The notes: generated from the letters alone by a model not told the origin. Positions 9,207-18,057 are shown, counted from the stretch's first letter. The stretch: 64,000 nt of DNA from Verrucomicrobiota bacterium (GCA_016200005.1 JACQFP010000042.1:1-64000), one strand, 5' to 3'. Numbers and translations are program-made.

Positions 9207-10631
9207 TCACTTCACCTCGTTGCCAAATTCTGAGGGCGGTTCGAGTTTGCCCTTGTGTTTCCAGAGACGGTCGTTGAGTTGCGGAAATAATTTCAGTGCG
9301 TTGTCGCGGAGAATTTGTTTGCCAATCTTCAGCGCGAACTCCTCTTTGAGATCGCCGCTCGTAATTTTTTCGGCCAGCACTTCTGCCAGACAACGGCGCG
9401 TCATTTCAGTGGCGCCGTAAATGCCCTCGGCGTGATTGCAGTCTGCTCCCCATAAGATGTGGTCGGACGGCATCACTTCAAGCCATTCGTGGTAAGCGCG
9501 TTTGGCCATCGTGTAGCTGAGCGTCGGCATCCAGACCGAATCAATCCAGACATGCGAACCGTGACGCATCCCAATCGCGCCCGTCTCGCCAATCCACGGA
9601 TAACCGCCGTGAAACAGAATGAACTTGGTTCTTGGATTGGACGTGATGAGGTCGAGCAGCAACATCGGGTTCGAGCCGGCCAGCCGGCCGTGTCCGGTGT
9701 GAATTTGAAATGGCAGCTCGTACCTGGCACTGAACTCAACCAGCCGCCACATGATGAAGTCTTCAAAGTCTTTGATTTCCCTGGCTGTGAGTTCACTGCG
9801 CGGCCGACCAAAAGTTTTCTCGGCGATTTCCTTTGGCACGTTTTCAAAAAGCAGCGTTCGCTCGTAGGCCAACGTCGTTTTCAGGCAGATTGCGCCCGCG
9901 GCTTTGGCCTTCTGAAACAACTGATCAAGAGCGTTCAAGTAGTCGTCGAGCGATTTGATCTCCAGACCGGCTTCTTTGGCAAAGTAGTACGGGCTGTCCC
10001 ACGGATTCTTGTCGCTGTATTCGGTAGGATGGAAACCGCGCACAAGCGTCGTAACATTGAACACCAGCACTTCAAACGGATAGTAGGTCTTGAGTTTCAA
10101 CCTCGCCCAGTAAGGATCGTTGACCATGAGTTCGATGTTCGCCCGCTCGGTGACAACGTGGTAAATCCATTTCTGGTCCTGATAGTTCTTGAAGATGCGC
10201 TCATTCAACTTGCGGGCCTGCGCGTCAGTGATGGTGTCGAAGTCAACGCCGTAGAGGTCTTGAAAGGCGGGGAGTTGGTAGCGATAAACGCTCGTCGCGC
10301 GGGCATTAGTAAAATCGTTTTTGGCTTTGTCCCACCACTCGTCGAACGAACCGCCGGATTTCCACGGCGTGAGCGGATTGAAACCCGTGAAATAACTGTT
10401 GCGCCAAATGCCAGAGAGATTCATCCCGCGACCGTGGTCCGTCTCAACGTATCCCGGCAATGTTTCGAGCGGGAAAAGATGATCGTGCGTGTCGATGGCG
10501 GGAATGGAATCAAGATACGCCTTGACGCGTTTATAGCTCGCCGTTTTGCGCGTGGCTTCAGCTTGAACGAAGTTAGATGCGAGAAGACAAAACGTGAGGG
10601 TTGTGCAGAGAATAGGTTTCATAGGTCTCAT
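9207..10631 (-). CDS. Secreted amidohydrolase (TIM-barrel, amidohydrolase-2 type)
   Basis: A 474-residue protein with a signal peptide (PILCTTLTFCLLASNFVQAEA). Metal-binding motifs of the amidohydrolase superfamily are visible: HDHLF in AIDTHDHLFPLETLPG near residue 48, IHTGHGRL, LFHGGYPWIGE and WGADCNHAEG. The arrangement resembles the uronate isomerase-like/amidohydrolase-2 branch. The substrate is unknown. Starts at 10631 and 10622 are both possible, since MRP-MKP contains two ATGs. The DUF3445 gene ends only 15 bases upstream, so the two are probably co-transcribed. Confidence 0.85.
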   Translation of the reverse strand: MRPMKPILCTTLTFCLLASNFVQAEATRKTASYKRVKAYLDSIPAIDTHDHLFPLETLPGYVETDHGRGMNLSGIWRNSYFTGFNPLTPWKSGGSFDEWWDKAKNDFTNARATSVYRYQLPAFQDLYGVDFDTITDAQARKLNERIFKNYQDQKWIYHVVTERANIELMVNDPYWARLKLKTYYPFEVLVFNVTTLVRGFHPTEYSDKNPWDSPYYFAKEAGLEIKSLDDYLNALDQLFQKAKAAGAICLKTTLAYERTLLFENVPKEIAEKTFGRPRSELTAREIKDFEDFIMWRLVEFSARYELPFQIHTGHGRLAGSNPMLLLDLITSNPRTKFILFHGGYPWIGETGAIGMRHGSHVWIDSVWMPTLSYTMAKRAYHEWLEVMPSDHILWGADCNHAEGIYGATEMTRRCLAEVLAEKITSGDLKEEFALKIGKQILRDNALKLFPQLNDRLWKHKGKLEPPSEFGNEVK

Positions 10632-10646
10632 GGTGGTTTCCAGTCA

Positions 10647-11465
10647 TCAGGACTGCAATAATGCAATGATGGTTGAACGGGCCGTGGCGAGATTTTTGTA
10701 TCGCGCCATCTCCTCCGGCATCGTTTGCAATACGCGGCTGAGTCGTTCTGCCACTGTTGAATCCTTCTTCAGCTCGGCGAGCGGGTGAATGGCGATCCGG
10801 ATGCCGAATAGAATTCCCTGGTTTTGCGGCAATGCTACGAGCGCCTGATGTTCCACGCGCAACCAGATCTCTGTCAGACTCACGGAAGCATCGAAGCGCG
10901 GGAGTCGGCGTTCCGGATGTTGATTTAACTCCGGCGAACGGCTGAGCCCCCAGTTGGCGCGTTGCCAGGCGATGCCGGGTTTGATCTTGCTCAGAAATCC
11001 GTGGATTTGATTTCCGAGCTGCGAGTTCAAGCCGGGCACCACACCGTGAATGAATTCCAGCGGTCGGCCAATTTTTTCCGCCAGACTCCAGGAGGAGGGA
11101 AAGCAAACGCAGCCGGCCAGCAGATGAAAGCAGCCCTCGGCTTGCGGCTTCAAGAGGAGGAAATCCGGTTCGAGGGTTTCGCCCAGTGCGAGGCAGCGTT
11201 CCCAGGGAGAATTTGCTTCTTTCAATCGAGCAAGCGGAGCATCCGCTTGCCATAAGCACGCCCTCTCTATCGTTTCGTCCAGCAGCGGAATTCCTTCCGG
11301 CAAGAGTGCGGCGTAGGTCTGCGGCGCGGTTTGCAGCCAATGTCGCCGCTGTGAAATCAGTTCCTCATGGCGTTCCGTGGGTGCAAAGAATTCGGCGACG
11401 TTTCCGCGCTCGAAACGCATCTGCAGTCGATAATCTTCATCCGGAATTACATCAGCCAGATTCAT
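10647..11465 (-). CDS. DUF3445 family protein (heme-dependent oxidative N-demethylase-like)
   Basis: A 272-residue cytoplasmic protein without signal peptide. The central segment SWSLAEKIGRPLEFIHGVVPG and the later RQNWGLSR-like stretch (here RANWGLSRSPEL) are typical of the DUF3445 family, one member of which is the alpha subunit of a heme-dependent oxidative N-demethylase. Length fits the family. The actual substrate here is not known. Just upstream is the Gfo/Idh/MocA oxidoreductase (13 bases between stop and start) and downstream the amidohydrolase, making a likely three-gene unit of catabolic enzymes. Confidence 0.8.
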   Translation of the reverse strand: MNLADVIPDEDYRLQMRFERGNVAEFFAPTERHEELISQRRHWLQTAPQTYAALLPEGIPLLDETIERACLWQADAPLARLKEANSPWERCLALGETLEPDFLLLKPQAEGCFHLLAGCVCFPSSWSLAEKIGRPLEFIHGVVPGLNSQLGNQIHGFLSKIKPGIAWQRANWGLSRSPELNQHPERRLPRFDASVSLTEIWLRVEHQALVALPQNQGILFGIRIAIHPLAELKKDSTVAERLSRVLQTMPEEMARYKNLATARSTIIALLQS

Positions 11466-11478
11466 CGCATCCGAAACT

Positions 11479-12708
11479 TCACGCCGCTTTAAGCGGATGT
11501 GACCGGTCGGTGAGCGGCATCGGCACGCGAGCGCCGCTGAGTCCGGCGTGATAGACTGCCATCACCATTTCCACAGCTTTCATTCCCGCGCGACCGCTGC
11601 AAACCGGTTCGCGATTCTTCTGGATGGCCTCAAGCCAATCGTCCACGACGCGTTGATTGGCCGGAATGAAACCGCGTTCTGCCTCATTGGCATTGAGCAT
11701 GGGATCATTTTCCAGTCGCCGCCATTGATCAGTTTTACCCGATGTTTCCCATTTGCCCGGCTTCGACCAGTAAATTGTGGGACAAACATCGGCGAGAATG
11801 CGGACGCTGGCTTTACTGCCAATGATTTCAATTCCCCAGTGTCCGATGCTGTCTCGCAGTTTGGCTCGACTGGTGAAACTGGCAATGACGCCGTTGGCGA
11901 ACGCGAACCGCGCTTCAATTTCGTCGCCGGCCACCGGCCCGATTTGCTCGGTGACCGTGCGCGCGTCCTGTCGCGTAATGTCACGTCCCTTCCACAACAC
12001 GCGCGCCGCACACCACAGCGGTTCGCCGGCAAAGAACCGAATCAGGTCGAACAAATGTGTGCCCAACACCAACATGTCTTCGCCGCCGGCGCGCGCGTCC
12101 TGTTTTCCATAAGCACGAATCTGGAGCAGGTCGCCGATCAAGCCATTCTCCATCTCACGCTTTAGATGAAGGATGCTTGGCGCGAGACGCATTTGATGGG
12201 CGACGGCAATCTTCAACCCGGCTTTCTCGGCGAACACCAGCGAGTCATCCGCCTCCGCGAGCGTTTGAGTAAACGGCTTTTCCGAGTAAACGTGCGCGCC
12301 AACCTTGAGAGCTGCCATCGTCATTGCGTGATGTTGATCGGTCCACCGTGGCGCGACGGCCACCAGTTGCGGTTTCTCCTTTTCCAACATGAGGTGGTAA
12401 TCGTCGTATTGACGAAGCGCTTTGCTTTTTTCCGCCGCCTTGGCGCGGCCCGATGGGTTCGGATCGGCCACGGCCACCACCTGAACGTTTGCGCTGTCGT
12501 TGAAAACAATGTCGAGCCCGTGGCCGTAATCTCCTTTACCAGTATGACCGATGACGGCGGCGCGCAACTTGTTGCCCGTTGCATCCGATGGCTCGGCACC
12601 AAAGAGGGTCTTGTCTGCGACCGTCACCGCACCAAGCATCAAACCTGACTGCTTCAGAAAAACCCGGCGGGAAAGCGGGGCGTTGGTTTTGTCTCTGCGG
12701 GTTGTCAT
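11479..12708 (-). CDS. Gfo/Idh/MocA-family oxidoreductase with Tat-type leader
   Basis: A 409-residue NAD(P)-dependent sugar or polyol oxidoreductase. ATG 12708 gives a twin-arginine-like leader (LSRRVFLKQSGLMLGAVTVA), suggesting export folded. A longer open frame reaches 13023 only because it reads through the palindromic repeats and is rejected. The Rossmann domain starts at LRAAVIGHTGKGDYG, a variant of the GxGxxG loop. The catalytic lysine lies in HVYSEKPFTQTLAEAD. The C-terminal alpha/beta domain covers residues about 160-400 (GTHLFDLIRFFAGEP, IEIIGSKASVRI). Exported members are common in this phylum. The substrate is unknown. Confidence 0.9.
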   Translation of the reverse strand: MTTRRDKTNAPLSRRVFLKQSGLMLGAVTVADKTLFGAEPSDATGNKLRAAVIGHTGKGDYGHGLDIVFNDSANVQVVAVADPNPSGRAKAAEKSKALRQYDDYHLMLEKEKPQLVAVAPRWTDQHHAMTMAALKVGAHVYSEKPFTQTLAEADDSLVFAEKAGLKIAVAHQMRLAPSILHLKREMENGLIGDLLQIRAYGKQDARAGGEDMLVLGTHLFDLIRFFAGEPLWCAARVLWKGRDITRQDARTVTEQIGPVAGDEIEARFAFANGVIASFTSRAKLRDSIGHWGIEIIGSKASVRILADVCPTIYWSKPGKWETSGKTDQWRRLENDPMLNANEAERGFIPANQRVVDDWLEAIQKNREPVCSGRAGMKAVEMVMAVYHAGLSGARVPMPLTDRSHPLKAA

Positions 12709-13181
12709 GCGGCGTGAATAAACTCCACTCGCGCGACTGTCAACGGACGATTCACAAACCCGGGCGTGATTGCTGACGCGTGGTCGCCACCGGACACTAA
12801 CTACCACCGAAGGCGTGGGGCACTTGGTTTGGAGTTCCGCCTTAGCCGTAACGATGCAGACCGAAGAACCCCTCACCCTGGCCCTCTCCCCGTCGGACGG
12901 GGAGAGGGAATATTTTCGCGCGTATGGACGACGCGCACCGTTGGGTGATTTGCCGCAACGTCGCCGCAGTTTCACCCTCTCCCCATCGGATGGGGAGAGG
13001 GCCGGGGTGAGGGGCGTGTTCAACTACATAGAGACGGCTTAGGCGGTCGGGGTGGGTGTTAATCCAAGGCCGCCTGAAGGCGGAATTCCAAACGGCGGAG
13101 GCGGCCGGTTGTGATCGCGTGCGGATTGGCCGTCATCATCGTGGTTGAAAAGGCGCGGGGCGTCCTTCATTGTCTTGACCC
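12709..13181. other. 473-bp divergent intergenic region upstream of the oxidoreductase and zwf
   Basis: It holds the promoters of the minus-strand oxidoreductase and of zwf, plus a large type A palindromic composite at 12869-13014. Near 13060-13110 there is a further dyad, GGCCGCCT with AGGCGGCC. No gene is supported here. The open frames that cross it are reading through repeats. Confidence 0.6.
12869..13014. repeat. Composite palindromic element type A, two inner hairpins
   Basis: Two 12-bp inner stems of the CCCTCTCCCC/GGGGAGAGGG type (12882-12908 and 12975-13001) are bounded by CCCCTCACC (12869-12877) on the left and GGTGAGGGG (13006-13014) on the right. Thus one outer arm pair encloses two inner hairpins with about 65 bp of unrelated sequence between them. 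It looks like one element that doubled or two that merged. Confidence 0.85.
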
Positions 13182-14744
13182 ATGAATCACGTGGAACAGT
13201 TGGACGAATTGCTGACGTGCCGCCTGGACTTCGGGCGCAAAGCGGTCGAGCCGTGCACGATTGTGATTTTTGGCGCGAGCGGCGATTTGACCGCGCGCAA
13301 ATTGATCCCTGCCTTTTATCATCTGTTTGGCGAGAAACAATTGCCGTCGCCCTTCCGCATCATTGGCTTTGCGCGTCGCTCGAAGACCGACGCCGAATGG
13401 CGCGTGGAATTGAAGACGGCGCTGGACAAGTTTTCCCGCACCCAACCGGTGAACGAGGAACAATGGTCGGCGTTTTCGGCAAACGTGTCCTATTGCCAGG
13501 GTGAATTCTCGGATCTCGCCGCCTACCAAAAGCTGGAGCAACAACTCACCGGGTTTTGCAACGAACCGCTGCGGCGCAACCTCGTTTTTTATCTGTCCAC
13601 GTCGCCCAGCCAGTTCGCTGAAGTAGTCGAGCATTTGCACAACGCCGGTCTGTTGCAGAAGAAGGAAGCCGGCGGGTTCTGGCAACGGGTGGTGGTGGAA
13701 AAACCGTTTGGCCACGATCTGGCGTCGGCGAAGAAGTTGAATGCGGAACTGACCCGGTTCGCCCACGAAACCCAGATCTACCGCATTGATCATTATCTGG
13801 GCAAGGAGACGGTGCAGAACATTTTGATGTTCCGCTTTTCCAATTCGATTTTCGAGCAGCTCTGGAATCGCCAGTCGGTCGATCACGTGCAAATGACCGT
13901 CAGTGAAAAACTGGGCGTCGGCACGCGCGGCGGATATTATGAGGAAGCTGGCGCGTTGCGGGACATGGTGCAAAATCACATGTTGCAGGTGCTCGCGCTG
14001 ATGGCCATGGAACCGCCGGTGTCGTTGGAGGCGGAGTCGGTGCGCGACGAAAAGGTCAAGCTGCTGAAATCAATCCGTTTGTTGCATCCCAGCCAGGTGG
14101 TGGGCGCCGTGGTGCGCGGTCAATACGCGGCGGGCGAAATCGATGGTCAGCCGCGCCCAGCCTATCGCCAGGAGACCAAAGTGAGTCCGAACTCGAACGT
14201 GGAAACGTTCGTGGCGCTGAAACTCTTCATCGACAACTGGCGCTGGTCGGGCGTGCCGTTTTATCTGCGGTTCGGAAAGAATCTGCCCCTCAGCGCGAGC
14301 GAAGTGCGCGTGCAGTTCCGTCCCACGCCGCACGTGCTGTTCGCCGCGCAATGCGGACCGAAACTGGACGCCAACGCGATCACGTTGCGGTTGCAACCGA
14401 ACGAGGGCATCACGTTGCGCTTCAACGGCAAAATCCCCGGCACCAATCTTCAACTGCGCCCGGTGCGGATGCATTTCAGTTATGACGCGGAATTTGGCGC
14501 GTACACGCCTGAAGCGTATGAGCGGTTGCTGCTGGAAGTGTTGTCCGGCGACGGCACGCTGTTCATCCGTCGCGACGAAGTGGAAACGGCCTGGAGCATT
14601 GTGGACCCGATTCGGGAGGGTTGGGATGGCCAGCCGCTTACGGGACACGAGTTTTATTCTGCCGGCACCTGGGGGCCGGCGGCGGCCGACGAGTTGTTGA
14701 CTGCTCGTGGACACGCGTGGCGTAATCCGCAACCGATTACCTGA
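13182..14744 (+). CDS. zwf: Glucose-6-phosphate 1-dehydrogenase
   Basis: A 520-residue cytoplasmic enzyme oxidising glucose 6-phosphate to 6-phosphogluconolactone with NADP+, the first step of the oxidative pentose phosphate pathway. The nucleotide loop is IFGASGDLTARKLIPAF near residue 28. The active-site and substrate-binding motif RIDHYLGKE lies near residue 200, followed by FRFSNSIFEQLWNR. VVVEKPFGHDL is also characteristic. Slightly longer than the E. coli enzyme. It is followed by pgl with a 72-bp gap, so the two steps are probably co-expressed. An ATG at 13182 gives a normal N-terminus. Confidence 0.97.
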   Translation: MNHVEQLDELLTCRLDFGRKAVEPCTIVIFGASGDLTARKLIPAFYHLFGEKQLPSPFRIIGFARRSKTDAEWRVELKTALDKFSRTQPVNEEQWSAFSANVSYCQGEFSDLAAYQKLEQQLTGFCNEPLRRNLVFYLSTSPSQFAEVVEHLHNAGLLQKKEAGGFWQRVVVEKPFGHDLASAKKLNAELTRFAHETQIYRIDHYLGKETVQNILMFRFSNSIFEQLWNRQSVDHVQMTVSEKLGVGTRGGYYEEAGALRDMVQNHMLQVLALMAMEPPVSLEAESVRDEKVKLLKSIRLLHPSQVVGAVVRGQYAAGEIDGQPRPAYRQETKVSPNSNVETFVALKLFIDNWRWSGVPFYLRFGKNLPLSASEVRVQFRPTPHVLFAAQCGPKLDANAITLRLQPNEGITLRFNGKIPGTNLQLRPVRMHFSYDAEFGAYTPEAYERLLLEVLSGDGTLFIRRDEVETAWSIVDPIREGWDGQPLTGHEFYSAGTWGPAAADELLTARGHAWRNPQPIT

Positions 14745-14816
14745 GCAGGAGGAGAGCGTGAGAACTCGCCATCTGGAAGCCGAGTCCGCCTCCCGGCGTT
14801 GATAACCAATCTTCGC

Positions 14817-15539
14817 ATGACAAACTTTGAGCTTTTTACTTTGCCGAACGCCGTCGCTTTAGCTCAAACGGTGGCGAGCGCCTGGATTTCGGAAGTGGAA
14901 ACCGCAAGTCACGCCGGCGCGCCGCAATTCGTCGCATTGTCCGGCGGACGGATTGCGCGGCAGTTCTTTGCAGCGGTGGTCGAACTGGCCAAAGCCCGGA
15001 ACGTTTCCTTCGCTCCCGTCCATTTTTTTTGGGCGGATGAACGGTGTGTTCCGCCGACGGATGCGGAAAGTAATTTCGCCATCGCCTATGACCACTTGCT
15101 GGATCCATTGAAGATTGCGTCTGGGCAGATTCATAGAATTCCAGGTGAACTAAATCCACAGAAGGCCGCTGTGACCGCCGCCGCGGAGTTGGGCCGGGTC
15201 GTGCCTGGCACCCAAAACGGGCAACCGACGCTCGACATTGTTTTCTTGGGCATGGGCGAGGATGGACACGTGGCGTCAATCTTCCCAGGCGAACCGGAAG
15301 GCGTCATCTTGGACAGGTCAATCTATCGTGCCGTCACCGCAACCAAGCCACCACCGCACCGCATAACGCTGGGTTACCGCATGATCGGGGCGGCGCGACA
15401 GGTCTGGGTGCTGGCTTCCGGTCCAGGCAAAGAGCAGGCGCTGCGCGAATCCCTCGCCACGGCGGGCCGAACGCCATTGGCGCGAGTGCTCAGGTTGCGT
15501 TCACACACGAAGGTTTTTTCGGATATCCCCATTCGCTAA
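14817..15539 (+). CDS. pgl: 6-phosphogluconolactonase
   Basis: A 240-residue enzyme that hydrolyses the lactone made by Zwf. Motifs: FVALSGGRIARQFF (the usual SGGxT/S here is SGGRI), HFFWADERCVPPTDAESNF, and LGMGEDGHVASIFPG. Start ATG 14817 is preferred over TTG 14799 on codon type and family length. No 6-phosphogluconate dehydrogenase gene follows. What comes next is a structured RNA candidate and a terminator. Confidence 0.93.
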   Translation: MTNFELFTLPNAVALAQTVASAWISEVETASHAGAPQFVALSGGRIARQFFAAVVELAKARNVSFAPVHFFWADERCVPPTDAESNFAIAYDHLLDPLKIASGQIHRIPGELNPQKAAVTAAAELGRVVPGTQNGQPTLDIVFLGMGEDGHVASIFPGEPEGVILDRSIYRAVTATKPPPHRITLGYRMIGAARQVWVLASGPGKEQALRESLATAGRTPLARVLRLRSHTKVFSDIPIR

Positions 15540-15639
15540 AGGCGATTTTGCCTCTGTTTACGGGTGATTTCGGGGGGCTGAAAAAATTTGTGATTTTTTT
15601 GAACACATTGGGGGTTACAATCATCTATATTTCAGAGTT

Positions 15640-15794
15640 GGTACGCTGTCCGTTTAGGGTTGGCAGAGAGGTTATGCTGGTAATGAAGTTCGGGCAGCGG
15701 CAAAATAGTTGGCTTCATTACTCTTCTGAGCGCCTCGGTGAAGGCGTTTTAACCTCGTCACCAATGAGCCAGAGCAATCTGGCTCATTTTTTTT
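15640..15794 (+). ncRNA. Structured RNA candidate ending in a strong terminator
   Basis: A closing stem pairs GAGGTTA (15668-15674) with TAACCTC (15750-15756). Inside are two arms: a perfect 9-bp stem GTAATGAAG (15680-15688) with CTTCATTAC (15713-15721) closing a 24-base loop, and CGCCT (15731-15735) with AGGCG (15742-15746). This three-way junction is followed by a terminator. No riboswitch or sRNA family I know fits. It could be a trans-acting small RNA or a leader controlling the gene at 15898. The 5' end is approximate. A TACAAT at 15616 might be a -10 box but lacks a good -35. The remaining 15540-15639 is AT-rich, with an A/T hairpin near 15580-15600. Confidence 0.45.
15763..15794 (+). 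terminator. Rho-independent terminator
   Basis: A perfect 11-bp stem, AATGAGCCAGA (15763-15773) with TCTGGCTCATT (15778-15788), closes a 4-base loop and runs into eight Ts (15787-15794). It ends the structured RNA, and any readthrough from zwf-pgl, about 100 bp before the next gene. Confidence 0.93.
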
Positions 15795-15897
15795 ATCCCG
15801 ACATATGAAGGTTTGAACACACGCGCCCCATTCTCGAGTTGGCTTCAAGCTCCTCCTTGCCTTTCAACTCGACCTGCTGTTTGATTCACGCCGCCTT

Positions 15898-17331
15898 ATG
15901 ATTAAAATTCCTGTCCTCCGTTGGGGCCAACCTTACGAAAGCCTCGAAGTCGATAACGTCATCCACTTCATCACCGGCGAAACGCTCGCCCGGGTAAGCC
16001 AGGCCAATCCCGGAATGCTCGCCAAGGACATGAAGAAAGCGTCGCGCGCCCGCGACGTGTTGCGTGAGATTCCCATCCGCCAACTCGTCCAGATCATGAA
16101 GAAGGCGGCCGACCTCTACAAAGACGCCACGCTGCCGATGGGCGACGGACAGCAGTCGCCCGACGATTTTGCGCGCCAGCAGTCTGCCTCAACAGGAATG
16201 CCCGAGCACATGTGCAAAGCGAACATGGCCAAAAACCATTTCGTGCTGTCGAACATGGACCGCATCCTCGATTGCCTCACGCGCGGGTTGCCGCTGGACA
16301 TTCTCACGCGCGGCTATGGCGACGAAGGCCGGGGCGTGGTGGTGAGTTACCAGGCGCAATCGCCCGTGCTCGGGTTGGTGCTGCCGTCGAACTCGCCGGG
16401 TGTGCACACGCTCTGGCTGCCGGTGATCCCGATGCAGGTCGGGCTGCTGCTCAAGCCGGGGCCACAGGAGCCGTGGACTCCCTATCGGATGGCGGCGGCG
16501 TTTTTCGAGGCGGGCGTGCCGCGCGAAGCGATCGGCGTTTATCCCGGCGCGGGTGAGATGGGCGCCGAGGTGGTCAACCGCGTCCGCCGCGTGAAGATTT
16601 TTGGCAGCACGGAAACCGTTCAGCGTTATCACGGTAATCCTTGCGTGCAGGTGCACGGGCCGGGCTTCAGCAAAATCCTGCTGGGCGACGATGTGGTGGA
16701 CGATTGGCCCAAGTACATCGACATCATGGTGGACAGCGTTTATCTCAACAGCGGACGCGGCTGCATCAACTGTTCGGGCGTCTGGGCGTCGCGCCACACG
16801 AAGGAAATCGCCGCGGCGCTCGCCGAACGCCTCGGCCCCATCGACGCGAAACCGCCGGAAGATCCCAGCGCCACCCTCGCCGCATTCACGGTCGCGGGGC
16901 AGGCTCAAGCGATCCACGCGTCCATCCTCGACAAGCTGAAAGAGGACGGCGTGACCGATATGACGGCGAAGTTCGGCTCGCGACTGGTTGAGAAGGAGCG
17001 CGCTGCTTATCTACGGCCGTGGGTGATCCACGGTGATTCACCGGAGCGCAAGGTTGCGCAGACAGAATACATGTTTCCTTACGTGACCGTCATTCAGTGC
17101 CCGCAGAGCGACATGATCGAGAAGATCGGCCCGACGCTCGTGTGCAGCGCCATCACCAATAACAAGGCGTGGGAACAGCAACTCATCGAGGCGACCCACA
17201 TTGACCGGTTGAACATTGGTCCGATCCCGACGATCAAGCTGGATTGGCTCCAACCGCACGAGGGGAACATCGTGGACTTCCTGTTCCGGGCGCGGGCGTT
17301 CCAGACGACGCCGGAGAAATTGAAATCGTGA
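15898..17331 (+). CDS. Aldehyde dehydrogenase family protein
   Basis: A 477-residue cytoplasmic protein of the ALDH superfamily. The probable catalytic cysteine lies in NSGRGCINCSGVWAS near residue 290, and the cofactor region includes VLGLVLPSNSPGVHTLWLP, KIFGSTETVQRY and GFSKILLGDD. The usual Glu-containing ELGG motif is not obvious, so it is a divergent member. The N-terminal 100 residues are rich in charged helices and not typical of the classic family. The substrate is unknown. It stands alone after a strong terminator and is followed by a foldback element. Confidence 0.8.
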   Translation: MIKIPVLRWGQPYESLEVDNVIHFITGETLARVSQANPGMLAKDMKKASRARDVLREIPIRQLVQIMKKAADLYKDATLPMGDGQQSPDDFARQQSASTGMPEHMCKANMAKNHFVLSNMDRILDCLTRGLPLDILTRGYGDEGRGVVVSYQAQSPVLGLVLPSNSPGVHTLWLPVIPMQVGLLLKPGPQEPWTPYRMAAAFFEAGVPREAIGVYPGAGEMGAEVVNRVRRVKIFGSTETVQRYHGNPCVQVHGPGFSKILLGDDVVDDWPKYIDIMVDSVYLNSGRGCINCSGVWASRHTKEIAAALAERLGPIDAKPPEDPSATLAAFTVAGQAQAIHASILDKLKEDGVTDMTAKFGSRLVEKERAAYLRPWVIHGDSPERKVAQTEYMFPYVTVIQCPQSDMIEKIGPTLVCSAITNNKAWEQQLIEATHIDRLNIGPIPTIKLDWLQPHEGNIVDFLFRARAFQTTPEKLKS

Positions 17332-17372
17332 GCCGCGTGACGGGATTCCGCGGCGTTCTGGTTTGAGTTATG

Positions 17373-17509
17373 GGGCTATGTACTTGATTCCCCTTGGCCC
17401 ATCGGACACGCTAAACTGTGAACTCCAACGCCGCGCGAGGGCCGTTTCCGTTGGAGTTCAACCTTTAGGTTGTCCCGCTCTGCAGGAAGGGGAATCAAGC
17501 GCATAGCCC
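17373..17509. repeat. Nested foldback element between genes
   Basis: Outer arms 17373-17395 and 17487-17509 (23 nt each) are complementary at 21 positions by hand count. Inside them TGAACTCCAACG (17419-17430) and CGTTGGAGTTCA (17449-17460) form a perfect 12-bp stem, followed by a small AACCT/AGGTT hairpin at 17460-17471. The structure resembles a small non-autonomous palindromic element. No coding capacity or transposase is present. Confidence 0.8.
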
Positions 17510-17541
17510 AATTGAGTTAATGTTTAGCCCACGAACAAACC

Positions 17542-18012
17542 ATGAAACCGGCCGGTCCGTTGAAACATTTCGCCCTAGCGTTCCTCATTGCGGTCGTGAT
17601 TTACACCATCTTTTATACCGGCATTGAACACCGGCGAACGTTCCGCGGTCCGTGGCGGGTGGTGTTTACCAATACCGCCGCCGGCGTTCCCCGGTTGGTC
17701 GTTTCCCAGCCAAAACTCGGGATCACCAATCTGATGCTTGATTTTCCCAACGAGAAACTGCCGCTGATCGTTTCCAACAGCCTGATGGTTTGCGATACCC
17801 CGCGCGAAGTGCCATTCCCCGTCCCCTTCGGCCAGTGCATTTTCATGGACACGACTTTTCTGCCGGGCACCGTAACGTTCAACCTCTTCAGCCATGAGAT
17901 AGAACTGCTTCCGCGCGTCCTGATCATCAATAGAAAGGAGTATTCGTGGAAGTCGGAAACTAACATTTCCGTTTCGGGTGTCGGCGTTATGTCAATTCAA
18001 CCGAAGAACTGA
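17542..18012 (+). CDS. Small membrane-anchored protein of unknown function
   Basis: A 156-residue protein with one N-terminal membrane helix (HFALAFLIAVVIYTIFYTGI) after a short positive stretch, so most of it should lie outside the cytoplasm. The rest is beta-rich (WRVVFTNTAAGVPRLVVSQP onwards) with no recognised domain. ATG 17542 follows a weak ribosome site. Codon use is like its neighbours. It converges with the beta-lactamase-NamZ gene. Confidence 0.65.
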   Translation: MKPAGPLKHFALAFLIAVVIYTIFYTGIEHRRTFRGPWRVVFTNTAAGVPRLVVSQPKLGITNLMLDFPNEKLPLIVSNSLMVCDTPREVPFPVPFGQCIFMDTTFLPGTVTFNLFSHEIELLPRVLIINRKEYSWKSETNISVSGVGVMSIQPKN

Positions 18013-18014
18013 AT

Positions 18015-18046
18015 GGTTGAGTTGGGATTTCACCGCCAACCCAACC
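18015..18046. repeat. Hairpin between convergent genes
   Basis: GGTTGAGTTGG (18015-18025) pairs with CCAACCCAACC (18036-18046) with one mismatch. Positioned between two converging stop codons, it could act as a bidirectional terminator, but no T-run follows on either strand. Confidence 0.5.
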
Positions 18047-18057
18047 GGCTGGCATCG

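Noticed and set aside
12869-13014. CRISPR-like spaced repeats
   Set aside because: Only two inner hairpins, no uniform repeats and spacers, no cas genes. It is a palindromic element.
12709-13023. N-terminal extension of the Gfo/Idh/MocA gene
   Set aside because: The extra 105 residues are translated palindromic repeat with no ribosome site. The Tat-type leader starts at 12708.
15640-15794. tRNA or tmRNA in the structured region
   Set aside because: No acceptor stem with CCA, no anticodon arm and no TPsiC motif could be found.
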